Shown piece by piece: positions 1 to 12,234 of a DNA stretch of 64,000 nucleotides. The first letter of the stretch is position 1; the number at the start of each line of letters is the position of its first letter. Below the pieces are notes generated by a model, which was not told the origin of the DNA, made no database searches, and saw only the letters and a list, made by a program, of their open reading frames with translations. The DNA comes from Camellia lanceoleosa (lineage: Eukaryota; Streptophyta; Magnoliopsida; Ericales; Theaceae): assembly GCA_025200525.1 (NCBI GenBank), contig CM045758.1, positions 57,259,649-57,323,648 of the forward strand, in the 5' to 3' direction. The position numbers were made by a program, and so were the translations under genes.

Positions 1-1357
1 TGGTGAAGTCTTTCGTGAATGATGAGGTGCGTGGATTGAAGAACGACATGGACTGAGTGAGGTTTACGCAAATGTGACGCGTTGACAGTGTGTAGGGTTG
101 CACATACAATGATTTTTTGGTATAATATTAAGCTAGACTATGGGTTTTGCAGATTGTGTGCGCTGTGGTGCGCAGATGTTTAACTTTTGGGTTATGCACA
201 TTATATTATTTTGCACATATTATGGTTTGTTCATGTAGGTAGTTTAGTGTGGTGGATAGTTTGTTGTGAATTACCGCATGACGGGCTTACACAGCATTTT
301 GTCTGAAGTTAGTGCGATTTTTATTTAGGAAAATGTTATGAAATGTGTTTCTGGCAATTCTGTGTTATGTATGCGTGTTTTTATGAATGATGTGCTTGTA
401 TGCAAAGTGTGTTTCCTGTTTTGTTTATATGAGATATTTGTGAACATTAGTCAGGTGTGAATGAGTGGAATGGGATGAAAATATGCATGAAATGGTTTTG
501 GAGTGATGTGGGTTGATGTTACATTGGTACGTAGGACCGTACAGAGGTGTTGTGAACAGTGTAAAAGGGGATGTGGGATGATATTATTTGAGATAGTGTC
601 TATGTCGTATGAATCGCGGAATAAGGTGTTGTATTGTAATTTGTTGATTGCTTCAGTGGTGATGTTGATTTTGGGGAGTGTGGTGTAAGTGGGTGTTGTA
701 GTAATTGTTAATTGGAGTTACGGAGGCATTTGTTTTTATGTGGGATGTAGTTTGTACGTAAGTTTCATAGTTGTGTGTTTTTTGCAGTATGGCTTGTTAT
801 GTACGATGCAGAAACTTGGGTGTGACGCGAAGGTATACAAGTAGTTGAAACTAGGATGTTAATGGTTGATGGGTAATGTGTCAACCAAAACGGGTTAACA
901 TTGGTTTAGTAGTTGAACATGACACACATTGCACTCGATTGTGTGGGCTGAACATCAGTTACGTGACAAATGAGTTTAAAGGATTGACTATATGCATGAT
1001 GCGTTTACCATGATGTGGGTTGCTGTGTGAAGTTATGAACACCACGTTTTCATAAATTTGTCTTTGAGTGTACGGTTATATGTAAGTAAGCTTGCAGGCG
1101 GAGGACATGTATGTTGTGTTGAAACACAAAAACTTTGATAAAATTTAAAATATGGATTAAGCAACGCTATGCAAAATATATTTCAGACAAAAATAAAACA
1201 TTAAAAAAACTGTAAGCCAGTTGTAGTTATAGGCGAACACAAAACATTCATATAATAAGTTATTAAAAAACTAAATTGTATGTGAGTATCACATGCTTAT
1301 TTAATGGTATGCACGAAGTACACAACCACTTTAAGAACGCAGTAAGAATAAATTGGG
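1..1357. other. Non-coding, G/T-skewed stretch
   Basis: I see no supportable gene here. The + strand is conspicuously poor in C and rich in G and T up to about position 1140, in runs such as TGTGTTTATG, and then becomes ordinary AT-rich DNA. It lies just downstream of the 3' end of the minus-strand MULE transposase gene and may be the non-coding flank of that element, whose left end would then be outside the window. No terminal inverted repeat was found. Confidence 0.5.
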
Positions 1358-1381
1358 ATGTCTGACGGATTGGGATTTCGT

Positions 1382-3705
1382 CTAAATTGGTTCTTTGCAG
1401 GTCTTCCTGTTGTGGTTTCCCATACGACCACACCTTCCACACCGTATTTGTTGCACATTCTCACCTTTAGACAGTATTCTCTTCTTCTTCGGCCTCCCGG
1501 GCAGACGTTTCACGTTTGGTGGGTAGATGACGTAGTCGGTGGGGTTGAACGGTGGTTTTTCAACTGTTGGTATTGGGTATATGGTGGGCGCATATGTCAG
1601 ACGGTATTCGGACACATAGTACCAAGGTACGACAATGTCATCAAGGTTTTTCCCGTTTTTTCGCACTGCGACAATAGCATACACACATGGGAACTTATTT
1701 ATTTGCCACTGGAAACACGAACATGTACGGCTGGCGATGTCCACCATAACAGATGGGAATGAGTGGACCTCGTACACGTCGTTATTCGCCTGACTCACTT
1801 TCCATGCCCGACTTTTGTTGTAAGCTTCTTCCAGACGCGATTCCATTGTGGGACAAATTGCGCCAGTCCATGTGTGGGCCGACACCCTACGCTTTGCCAT
1901 TTGTCGCATAATCTGTCCTCTAATACTGTCAACCATTCTGGTTATGGGTAAATTCCGTGCTTCGCGAATCCAAGAGTTGAATGACTCAGCGGCATTGGAG
2001 CTCATTTCGCCGTATCGTTTACCTCTGCAAAGCCGAATGGGAAAAAATGTAAGAATGAAACATGCTTGTTTGTTGTTTGGGTATGTTCACGTTCGGGTCG
2101 GGTGCGTACCTGAAAAATGCGTTCCCCCAGTGTTGTGGATGTGCATCCGCAAGGAATTTGGTGACAATGGCTTTTCCAGATTTTTGAAAGTCGTCGGCCT
2201 TTTGATTAAATGTTGTTATGGTGGGTGCGTATGCACACTTACGGAATTTGCTGACAAGCCCAATCCGATGCATGTTGTTAACATAACGTAGTTTGTCCCG
2301 CAGGTTTCTCTGTAAATGTTGGAGGCAGAATGCGTGGTGAGATGTTGGAAAAAATGTAGGCACTGCTTCTATTAGTCCCACGTTTCTGTCAGACACAAAC
2401 GTGAGTGTACTGTCACTGGGAACCACATTGGCAAGATGTTGTAAAAACCAACCCCAGTTGGCATTGTTCTCCAAGTCCACAATGGCATAAGCAAGTGGGA
2501 ACAAACCTGTTATGAATGATGAGTATGTAAGTATCTTGTACAATATATCCAAACGTTCAAAATAAATTTGTTTTGAAAATTACATGGGTCGCACCTTGAT
2601 TACCGTCTTTCGCTGTGGCGGCTAACAAAAATCCTTTGAACCTGCCTTTCAAGAAAGTCCCGTCGAGGAAAAGTAATGGACGACAATGACGAAACTCGTC
2701 AATGCATGCTTTGAACGAAATGAAAAAATGGCGGAACCGGTAGTTGTTTTCATCGTAATCAATGTCTACGTAACTCCCAGGATTGTATTGCATGACGGCA
2801 TCACGATACCAACGTAATTGGTCGAATGATACGGAATGGGCTCCGAACAATTCCCCCCTTGCCTTCTTAACCCCTAACCACGCAACCCGGTAGTTGACGT
2901 CCAACCCGTAGTCATCTTTCAATTCTAAGACGACATCAGTTGGACGTGTGAGTGGTCTGTCCCGAACACGAGCTGCGATAATGTCAGCAACCATATCAGA
3001 TCCAACTCTAGGATGATTTGATGTCCGGACGGATACACCGCAACTATGCACACTGTTCAATTTCCGAATGTAGAAAAATTGATTCGCTTTCAACACCCAA
3101 GCGTGTACAGACCACGTGCATCCCTTATCCTCCAATATGGAGCAGACTGCTGTGACCCGTACGGAGTCGTTCTTAACGTATTTGAAATTGAAGCCAAATT
3201 CCACGACGTATTTGCACAAAACCGTACGAAATTCGTGTGCACCGCCCTCAAAGCATTGACCAACATGGGTTACTCCCCACGCCCATGATTCAGTCAGTAG
3301 TACTTTATTTTTGTGTGGGCAGAAATCAGGCAACAAATCAACCTCGTCATCAATTTGTCCTTGATCAGTAACGACTATTCCGGGCACCGGATTGGGTTGC
3401 ATATTATACTGTTGGGTGGAAGCACTTACAGTATCCACCCTTCCATGCTGATTAACCAACACACAAACGTGTTACAACCCGAACGATCGGGCAAGACTAC
3501 CAAGGTTTTCCAAATCAACATCATCTTGTAAAGTAAAACTGTTCAAACCTGGAATGTCGTACGACAGTTCCACACTATGGGGACCTAGCCCGCTAAACTT
3601 GGAACACAGAAATTCAACTAATTCGGCAAACGTGCCGTGATCCCGGAGATTGTAGGCTGCGTTAATGTTACGATAAGAACACAACAACATCAATCCCCCT
3701 TCCAT
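1382..3705 (-). pseudogene. MULE (mudrA-like) transposase, decayed
   Basis: Mutator-like DDE transposase, which would cut and paste its own element. Reading on the minus strand, the exons are about 3705-2595, 2506-2110 and 2024-1382, with introns of about 88 and 85 bp bounded by GT/AG. The N-terminal part resembles a PB1-like plant MULE domain. The DDE core shows LFLDGTFLKG (first Asp), FVSDRNVGLIEA (second Asp) and NAAESFNSWI (Glu). It is followed by a SWIM-type zinc finger CSCFQW...PCVY and a C-terminal knuckle CGRCGRMGNHNRKTC. Two defects are visible. A TAA codon interrupts the frame at 3474-3472, between the PB1-like part and the rest. In the SWIM finger the usual Cys-x-His has Tyr in place of His (TAT, one C-to-T step from CAT). 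The start is uncertain: the ATG at 3705 opens the conserved part, and an upstream in-frame extension looks unrelated. No TIRs were identified. Confidence 0.85.
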
Positions 3706-3779
3706 ACCGTCGAGCACACACTGCCATGGGTTAAAGCACATGTTATACACATAACAAAATAGGAAAAAATTACCCACAA

Positions 3780-5880
3780 ACTGAATACAGTAATAAACTG
3801 GAAAAAAAACTGAATCCTCTCACCCTACGGTAATGGTGTGGGGGGAATAAAAAACAAGGGCAGATACATCAGAATGAAACATCATTACAACAATTGTGGA
3901 CCCTTTGTAAACGTAAAAACTTGGTCATGGGCAGACGTCATCTGCAGGGCAATGAAGTGTTAACTATGGAAAAGATATAAACATAATATATACCTGCAAT
4001 GATAACCAATATTGACGACTGCAACAGCTCTCCCCAGCAGCAAGAAGACAATGAAACCCTAATTTACTAACTCACAAAAAATCCTTTAGCCCGACCCACA
4101 AAATTATCACCTCCCCAAACATATGATCCAACTTGCCAACGTGACAGAGCAACGTATCCACAAAATATTGAGTGAATCTCATAAAAGACGTACATGCCAT
4201 AACAAAAAAGGGCAAAACAGTCTCCCCACATCACACAATTTTTGAAATGGGACTTTATTGTCTACCAAACGTGTAAAATAGGACTTTCCAAATCAAAAGA
4301 TTCAATTTAGGACCATAAAGAGTAACAGTTTGGGACATAGGACTTTCTGATAATTTTCCCAAAAAAATAGAGAAAATGAATATTTGGCTCTTTTTTTTTC
4401 TTTTTTTTTTGACTTTTTTTTTTAGTAACAATGGGTAGTTTGGGAATATGTTATTTTAACTATAAAATAAAAAAATTTATTAAAAATCAAAGATTGCGTT
4501 TGGTAGAGTTTTTTAAATATGATTTGAGAATAGAGTTGCATTTTGAGTTTGTAAGTTTTAGAATTATGATTTAAGTGTAAAATATTTATTTGATTATGAT
4601 TTTTTAATAGAGTGTTGAATTGAGTATGGAATTGAATTTTGAAAGTTTGATGTAATATGTAAATTAAGAAAATTTGTTTGATTATGAGTTTTGAAAAAAA
4701 AAAATCAAAACTTAAGTCAAAAAGTTATAATTCATAATCAAACACACAACTCAAAACTCGATTAAAATTTTTGATCAACATTCATAACCAAACTCTTTTT
4801 AAAATTCAATTCAAAAAATGAATTAATAATTTTTTTCAATTAATTTTCATTTCATTTTTTTTTTGAAATAATTTTAATTGCAATTATTTTTTTTCAATTA
4901 TTTTTTTAAACTAATTTTTTCCCAATTTATTTTTATAATTAATTTTTTTTCAATTATAATGTGTATGATCCCATTGCCATAAAATAATAAAATATAAATA
5001 TAAATACTTTAGACTTCAATAAACATATTTTTTGTTTATGTTTATTAAATTTAGACAATAAATATTTTGTTCAAACCAAACGCGTTTGTAATTTATATTT
5101 TTTAAAAAATAAATAAAAACTAATTGATAAAATTTTTGTAAATATAAACCACAAATATAAACATTACCAAACGCTACCTAAACATTTTTTCATTTGTTAA
5201 ATTTTATCACTTTGATGAAAAATCTGTAAACCTATACCGTTGTCTTCACCTTTATTATTGTGCCTCACTTGTCCATTTCACCCGTGAAGTAGAAGCACCA
5301 TCAATAATGTTAGTGTGGCTATTCATTGATGTGTTTGACACTGAAATGGCCACATTACCCCTCTTTTAGAGAATACTAAATTCATATGTTAGAAGAAAAA
5401 AAAATTAAAAGGACAACATCGTAATTTAACTCATGTTTTGCAAAGCCATCAGTCCTCTGCAAAACCTTAGTTGGTCAACTTTCGATAAAAGGAAAAAAAA
5501 AAAATCCAAACCTCAGCAATGTGTTTTTTAACCATTTGTTTGACAGAGGCTTTATATCACTCTGCTAACCAACAACTTCACTTCACAACTTTCAGCAAAA
5601 CCATCTTCATTCCAACAACTTCATTACTTCACACCTTTAACCAACCTCTTCACTATCTTCATTGACATTCATTATTCAAATAGTATCAATATAACCAGAT
5701 CAGAGACCCGAACGATACTACCACATCCACCATCTACCTCAATTAATTTCACAATTAATTAATTTCAAAAATTCAGTCTATATTTTTACAATTCACATTC
5801 GTGTAAAACAAAAGACGAAGAGCTTTGGTCAAAGGTTCTTTCAGAGTTATTCACAATTTCAGAGCTGTAGAAGTAAGCCA
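3780..5880. other. AT-rich intergenic DNA with MITE-like remnants
   Basis: No gene is supportable. From 4370 to 5220 the sequence is extremely A/T-rich with poly-T and poly-A tracts. It contains several TTTGGT/ACCAAA words in inverted orientation, typical of MITE ends. The rest (5220-5880) is ordinary AT-rich DNA leading to the transposon-like ORF. Confidence 0.5.
4496..5174. repeat. Possible MITE / inverted-repeat remnant
   Basis: GCGTTTGGTA at 4496 is matched in inverted orientation by TACCAAACGC ending at 5174. Further ACCAAAC/GTTTGG words lie in between (for example near 4785 and 5055), suggesting nested or decayed miniature elements. I could not find a clean target duplication, so the boundaries are tentative. 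Confidence 0.35.
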
Positions 5881-5887
5881 AAAAGTT

Positions 5888-5955
5888 CACCAAACAGGTT
5901 AACCTGGCGGTCAACCAGTGGGTCATCCGGCAGGTCAACCGGCTTCGCCTGTTCC
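5888..5955. repeat. GC-rich GGTCAACC-type repeat cassette
   Basis: A short GC-rich island in AT-rich DNA, built from variations on CTGGCGGTCAACCAGTGGG and CGGCAGGTCAACCGGC. A related cassette with GTCGACC instead of GTCAACC lies at 12130-12215. No function is inferred. Confidence 0.5.
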
Positions 5956-6096
5956 AGCTTCCAGCAAGACTCAACCTGAGGCTGAGCTTTGGCAATCTAT
6001 TGCTTACCTTTTGCACACCATTTTCATACACTTTGCTATACATTTTTCATACATTTTTGTTACCTTTTCCTATCATTTTGCTTACGTTCACAAGTC

Positions 6097-7314
6097 ATGT
6101 CGAAAACAAAAAGAGTCAGACTAGAACGTGGCCAAACCTCTAACACTGTACCACGCAACAAGAGCAGACCTATCCAACTATTGATTTTCTCACATACAAT
6201 CATGACACAAGCTTATCTAAATTTTGTTAATCGACCAATTGTTACAGGGAGAAGATTAAATCTACATTCTCAATATGATCCTTTGTTGGTTGGCAGACTG
6301 GAGACGATGGAATGGCTACTTTTAACCAATTTACCACAAAAGGTATATCCACATCTTGTCTATTTATTTTACCTTCACTTGAGACCTACTAAGAGAGAAG
6401 TTGGAAAGAATGGTTTGACATCTTACGTCAAACGTAACCTAATCACACTGAACCCCCACATTTTGGCACAAATTATTGGAGTTCAGTCAGGGGATTTGCA
6501 AAGTCATTTTCAGAGTGAGTCTAACCAAATTAACATTGTTGGTGATGTAAGTGAGGTTTATCCTACAATTTGTGAGAACCAATTTACCGGCACTAATTTA
6601 CAAGCAAGACATTTGAAACCCCACCTTCGTATTCTTCATCGAAGGATAGTCGAAAATGTCACTCCCAAAAAAAGACATTTTGATGTTATTCCATTTTATA
6701 ATGTTTATTTGTTATATTGTTTTGAAGTTAGATAAATATTAGATTTATGCTACATACTACTGAAGGAAATGGTGGTTGCAAATCTTGGTACTCTCAATGG
6801 CCGGTCACTACTATTTGGAGCTCTGCTAACCAAAATTTTCAAAGCTTATCATGTCAGCCTTGTAGGTGAAGCAGATATGAAAATCACTTCACCAATTTCA
6901 GATAATACACTAACCCGAGCTGGTGGTGCTAACAATTTATTGGGATCTATTAATGTTGCAAATGCACCAATAGCTGATGATCTCGAAGACCCCAATGACA
7001 ATGCCATGCCACCAAATCAACAACCCCAATACTAGACTGATTATTTGGCATTGGAACAAGAACAACACAATCAGTGCGTTCAATGGGAATAACAAATGGC
7101 TAATTAGTTTAATGCATTGGGTAATCGGTTTGATGCATTAGTCGCCGCTCAAAACTCACTAATTCAACAATTTGATGAGTTTCATGTAAACACTAAAAGA
7201 CGTGATGAAGTGACAAGCAAACGCATTGATCAGATTAACCATCAAGTGACTCAGGTCTACCATCACTACTTCCCTCCACCCCCACCACCACTACCACTTG
7301 ACAATGACGCTTAA
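6097..7314 (+). pseudogene. Plant transposon-like ORF, decayed
   Basis: A protein-like region beginning MSKTKRVRLERGQ at 6097, open to 6735. It resumes at about 6769 (MVVANLGTLNGRSLLFGALL) and again at 7117-7314, ending in a helical stretch and a polyproline tail before NDA-stop. The order of a conserved globular part, then GALLTKIFKAYHVSLVGE, then a short coiled coil (NRFDALVAAQNSLIQQFDEF) resembles the 'putative plant transposon protein' ORFs scattered in dicot genomes. That assignment rests on pattern memory, not a match. Stops at 6733-6735, 7033-7035, 7090-7092 and 7102-7104 show that it cannot make the full product. The next 50 bp after 6735 read on in the same style, so this is probably one broken gene, not two. 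Confidence 0.5.
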
Positions 7315-8958
7315 TTTGTTTCGATGAGTGATTAAATGATTGACGCATGTTGTGATTTTTAGTTGTGTTGCAGATGTACTAGTACTTTCTATTCTTACTT
7401 GTTTGTTTTCTTTTCTTTCTTTCTTAATTTTTTTGTTCATGGATGTAAGCACCATTTGTCATTGCATTTTTTTTGTGTTTTTTTGTTTTTTTTTTCCCGT
7501 ATAATTTACTGCTGCCTATTTTTATTTTTAAATGATGCACCTATCTGTTTATTTTATTTATTTGTTTGTTTTTTAATTACTACCCATAGGGCTATGAAGC
7601 ATAGTGTAAGAGTATCATCTTCAAAATTGTATATTGTATTGGTGCAATTGCAATTGTTTGGTTATTTATGAAATGTCAAATATAAATGTTATTTTGTTGG
7701 AGCAATAAAAGAAGTTTGGATAATACTTTAAAAACAATTGTTTATCTTAAAAAAAAACATGAAATGTCAATTTTTTTTATAAAAACAATTGTTTTTTCTA
7801 CGTCCAAATGCTAATTGGATAACACTTTAACAGTGTAAAGTGTAATTTATCTTTAAAAAAAAAATGAAGTCCAAAAATAGAATTCAAATAGATTGGTGGT
7901 GTGGATTTATACATTTTTTATACGTATGCAACCATGATAATTCCTCAACTTCGTATTTATAAAAGTTTCAATTTACTTGTCCTAATTTGAAATGAAAAAT
8001 GTTCAACAATTCTTTTTCTTTTTTAATGTTATTTATAGTTATATTTACGTCTGATTCTAAAATTTAATTACTTTTGTTTTTTGTTTTTTTTTTTTGACAA
8101 TAGTGTTACATTCATATAATGCACCAACTGTAATAACCAAACACTTTTCAAATTTCAATTAAAAAAAAATTATTAACAAAAAAAACACTGTTAACCAAAC
8201 TCTTCTTAAAATTTAATTGGAAAAATTAATTATTAACAAAAAAAAAGAAGAAGTTATAACCAAACTTTTTCCTTCACTGTTGCACAACTTTTTTGTAAAA
8301 TTTAAAATGAAATAACAGTATTAGTAACTATATAATAGTTATAAAATTTTCAATAAAATAATAGTTATAACAAAAAAATATTAAATAAGAAAATATTCAG
8401 TAAAATTTAAATTGAATTAAATGTAACAAAATTAACTATTAGTATTTTACCCATTAATTTTTCATGGGAAGTTTCTAAAAATATGTATTTTGTGCGTAGC
8501 ACCTAATTATAGGTATGGGAATGTACGTTTGATTTATAAGTTGGTACCGCATTTGATACTACGTAACCTTTCGAAATAAGTCACTTTTTTTATTATTAAA
8601 TATACAACAAAAATATGTCTACAATCATATTTTTTTCCCTAAATTATGGTCGATTTTTTAGAACACCAATAGGGTATATGAATTTTAAAATGTTTTTTTA
8701 AAAAATATTTTTGTTTTACTGAAAGGTTAAAATTAACCCACCGTTACCAAATTTCAAGAATTGACAAAAGTAGTTACATAATTGTCCTACTTTTTTGGCA
8801 AAAGAAATGTTCTTCATAGGTGAAGATTAAAATTGGATAACACTTTTAAAGAGTACGATTCAAACTACATTTGCATTATACAGATTAAAAAAAAAATAGT
8901 AGAATGTAACAATACATACAATACTACGAAATTCACATTATTTCTTCACATCACAAAT
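7315..8958. other. AT-rich intergenic DNA
   Basis: No gene is supported. There are T-rich runs (7390-7600) and repeated words related to ATTGGATAACACTTT at about 7813 and 8833. ACCAAAC words near 8140-8270 could be MITE debris. Confidence 0.5.
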
Positions 8959-10403
8959 CTACCCATGGCCAACACGATTTTGCCACATAGCAGTAGCAGT
9001 AGCAATTGCATCTCTGAAGTTTGATTGGTACGTCAACCCATGTTGTGACATGTCAATATAGTTAGCTTGGTCTCTAACAATCCCGTCTGCTATTGCTTCT
9101 GCCGCCATTTCATTATCCACTTCCATGAAGAATGGGTCCATAGCTACATGCAAACGAATCCAATTGTGCACTACATAACATGTAATCACGAGGGGTCCTT
9201 GTCTTATGGACTTGTAATTTGGCATGGACCGCAATATTAGAAAGCGTTTCTTCAGAACACCAAATGTTCTTTCTATGACACTGGGTAACAATGAATGTCG
9301 ATGGTTAAACAATTTCTTGGGTCCAGAATAATGACAGTCATAAAACTCTTGCAAGTGATAGCTTTGGAAATGAAATGGGGCAAAAAATTCAGGCATGTTC
9401 GTGAAGCCGGTATCCACTAAATAATACTTGCCTATATGTAAATAATGTAGGCAATGCTCTGTCAAATACATGTACATAAAAATCAACATTTAAGACAGTA
9501 CAGTGTGTTATTTGGTGACACTCACCATGGGGTAGGTGTGGGAAATGTAAATCAGCTCTTGTAATTGAGTCAACTAAAATTGCGTTGTCATGCACGCTAC
9601 CTTCCCATCCAGAATTGATAAATATGAACAACATGTCAAAGTCGCAAACTACGAGTACATTTTGCGATACTGTAGCTTTGCGATCACGGAATGTATTCTG
9701 TCTTGAGACAGGGACCCACGCATCCACCAATGTGCCATCGATAGTACCGACACAATCTTACTTGAAATATATTAGTTTGACATTAAACGCAAAATAAACC
9801 TAGATATTACTTTTAAAACATTAAAAAAAAAAGATTAATTCGTTACTGTTATTGAAAACTTACAGGACAAACATATAGTCATACCTTGAACTAGGGAAAA
9901 AACCTCCTATCATTTAAAATTTTTGATGGTATCTCATCTTGGTTACGTGGTTTAATAACCGTTAATACAAGCTTGCACAGTGCCCACATAATGATTTTAA
10001 TGTGCCGACAAATAGTTTCAGTGGAGTGTCGAAATCTATTGGCTAGTAGTCTATGCCGGTCATTTTGTGCGAAAGTGTACAAAAAAATGCCAAGCAATTC
10101 CTCGACACTAATATGCATATGTTTAGTTTCGACAAAGCCATTTTGAAGTAAGGTGTCTTTTAATAAAATGAATGTTTGGGCATCTATTCGCATGATGTCC
10201 ATAATTGTTTCTGAATGGCCATTTAATAAACTAAAGATGTAATCATCACCTTTGAATAGACAAGTTCGCTGCGGTCGTCTGCTGGTTGACGCATTTATAT
10301 GCTTATTCATAAAAGCAATTATCAAAAAATTCATAAAATCTTCATTAACCTCATCATCCTCTGATGACCTTTCCATTGCATTGTTTTCCATGTCGGATGA
10401 CAT
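8959..10403 (-). pseudogene. PIF/Harbinger transposase, probably broken
   Basis: DDE nuclease of the PIF/Harbinger (HARBI1-like) superfamily. On the minus strand exon 1 (about 10403-9877) carries the N-terminal helical domain seen before the nuclease in plant members (HMHISVEELLGIFLYTFAQN). Exon 2 (about 9765-9526) has TIDGT with the first catalytic Asp and GSVHDNAIL with the second. Exon 3 (9431-8959) starts KYYLVDTGF and contains VIERTFGVLKKRF with the catalytic Glu, ending RVGHG-stop. The exon 2/3 junction is a clean GT/AG intron that keeps the frame. At the end of exon 1 a TAG follows FFP where the frame should continue, and the exon 1/2 junction does not splice cleanly by eye. The copy is therefore probably dead. 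The adjacent minus-strand Myb-like ORF is its usual partner. Confidence 0.85.
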
Positions 10404-11043
10404 ATTGTTTCAGCTACATCACAATAACACATAATTATAAATAAAAAAAATGATTAACAACGTGCTAACTGTTACCATTATTGGTAAACTAAAATTAACC
10501 ACTGGCTACAATTTGTCGGCCTTAATCATTTATCGAACTGAATGAAAATATACATGTGAAGAAAAGACATTAATATTTAGTCATATTGTCATTACTACCT
10601 TTTCATATTGTATGTTGTGTGTAAAATTGAAAGTTGAAGTATAAATAAGAAAATAGACATGAAAGAACGCGGAAGAATAAAATGACATCTAAATGTAAAA
10701 CAAAAACAGTTTCAGAAAAATATAAAAATAAACATACAAAGACGGATAAAACAGAGCATGTCATCAGGTGAAAAAAAAATTAATAAAAACAAATAGAAAT
10801 CATCAAATCATGTTGCACAACCACAAAAAGAACTGCAAACTCGATCAAGCCACAACTTGTCCTTTCACTGCAAAGCTAGGATCATAACTAAGCGCATATG
10901 GGCAGGAGTACACATAAAAAACCTCAGCCATTCCTTGTCGTTGAATAGTGTCAGTGCCCTAATGTACTGGACCGGTGGTATGTCCCCAAGCTCTAACAGG
11001 GCATCTTGCTATGCATCAAGGGAATAGTCATCACCAACTACAC
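10404..11043. other. Spacer between the two Harbinger ORFs
   Basis: AT-rich DNA between the 3' end of the Myb-like ORF and the transposase start. The part before 11044 (10860-11040) may be the 3' untranslated part of the Myb-like ORF. Nothing else is recognised. Confidence 0.4.
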
Positions 11044-11092
11044 TTACAGCCTCTGTGTTTGTTGATCGGGTACGGGAATGTTCCGTTTTTGC

Positions 11093-11869
11093 CTATACGT
11101 AGGTAGTGAAAGTTGCGCAGACATCATCAAAGCCACTTGACCGTGACCTTTTAGAATGACCACTATCAGTCTGGCTATTTGTAGGGGCCCTCTTGTGACT
11201 TTTGCCCTTCGATGGTTCCATGTACTTATCGGCGAATAAGTCAACAACAATAGGTTCAACCGCATTACTCTCACCAACTCCAAGCAACCAAAATTTATGA
11301 AGCATTTCATCATCTTTATCAGTGTCAAGGGCTCCTTGTGTGGATGCATGAGCCAAGGCCTCTGTGGCACAACAGTTTTCAACAATTTTAGCCATTTCTT
11401 GAAAATATTCAAATTCTTTTGTCCTAAATTTCTTAACATTTTTTATTGCTTACAGCAATTGAAAATATTAAATATAAGTGTACTGTACGTGTGATCAAAT
11501 GTAACGAAAAAAATTGAAAATGATACAGGTTAATTCAATACCTTATCCCAAAATTCATCGAGTGCAACAACCGTTCCTATAATGGAATCCTATCCCAGAC
11601 CGATCTGTGCCTGCAATCTCTTGAAGGTTTGGTAATCAACTTTCAGTCGCTGATATTTTTGTCTCACCTCTTTTGGGGGTGTATTGAAACCCATATAGAT
11701 TTTGCAACTTAGTTGCAAAATGGTTCAAATACCTAACTGTCCACACAGTACTACGACATGTTGTTTGATTTTTTGGTACCTCGTCTCTCAATATGTTTAT
11801 TAGCTTCATTTCAATTCTGGAACTCCACATTTTTGTGTCCTAATTGTCATCAGAATTATTGTCATCCAT
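11093..11869 (-). pseudogene. Harbinger Myb/SANT-like DNA-binding ORF, broken
   Basis: The second ORF of PIF/Harbinger elements encodes a Myb/SANT-like protein that brings the transposase to its ends and to the nucleus. From an ATG at 11869 the minus strand reads MDDNNSDDN, a TAG, then DTKMWSSRIEMKLINILRDE, a trihelix-like SANT fold start. After about 11690 the frame shifts. The conserved continuation (KYQRLKVDYQTFKRLQAQ, 11670-11617) is in another frame and has a further TAG where a Trp would be expected. A second exon (11395-11093) begins MAKIVENCCATEALAHAST and ends FTTYV-stop, with a basic stretch KGKSHKR. At least two stops and one frameshift are visible, so it is not functional as read. 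Confidence 0.7.
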
Positions 11870-12234
11870 CTAACAACACATAATTTATATCTAAACTAAT
11901 CTGGATTGGATATTAAAAAATAACAATGCAAGAATCATCTACAATTATGTTTTGGTAAGAAAAAAAAATTCATCAATTGAAGTTGTTAATAGTGTTCGGA
12001 AAAACAGATAGAACAAGAAAATACAAAATATTGTATGCAAAAAGTTTGTGAAAGAAGTGTACACAATAGACAATAAGCCGAAATAAACAGAAGGAGAGCA
12101 GAAGAAGAGAAACATCAAAAGGGGTGAGTGGCGGTCGACCTAGAGGAAAGGGAGTTGGACTGGCGGTCGACCGGCTGGAAGACCAGTGGGACGACCGGCT
12201 AGTTGTCCTGGCAGTTGCCCAATTTGACAGATCA
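11870..12234. other. Short intergenic stretch with GC-rich cassette
   Basis: AT-rich DNA upstream of the Myb-like ORF. It then holds a GC-rich cassette at about 12130-12215 made of GGCGGTCGACC and GACCGGCTGG variants (compare 5888-5955). It directly precedes the left end of the large nested LTR region. Confidence 0.45.
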
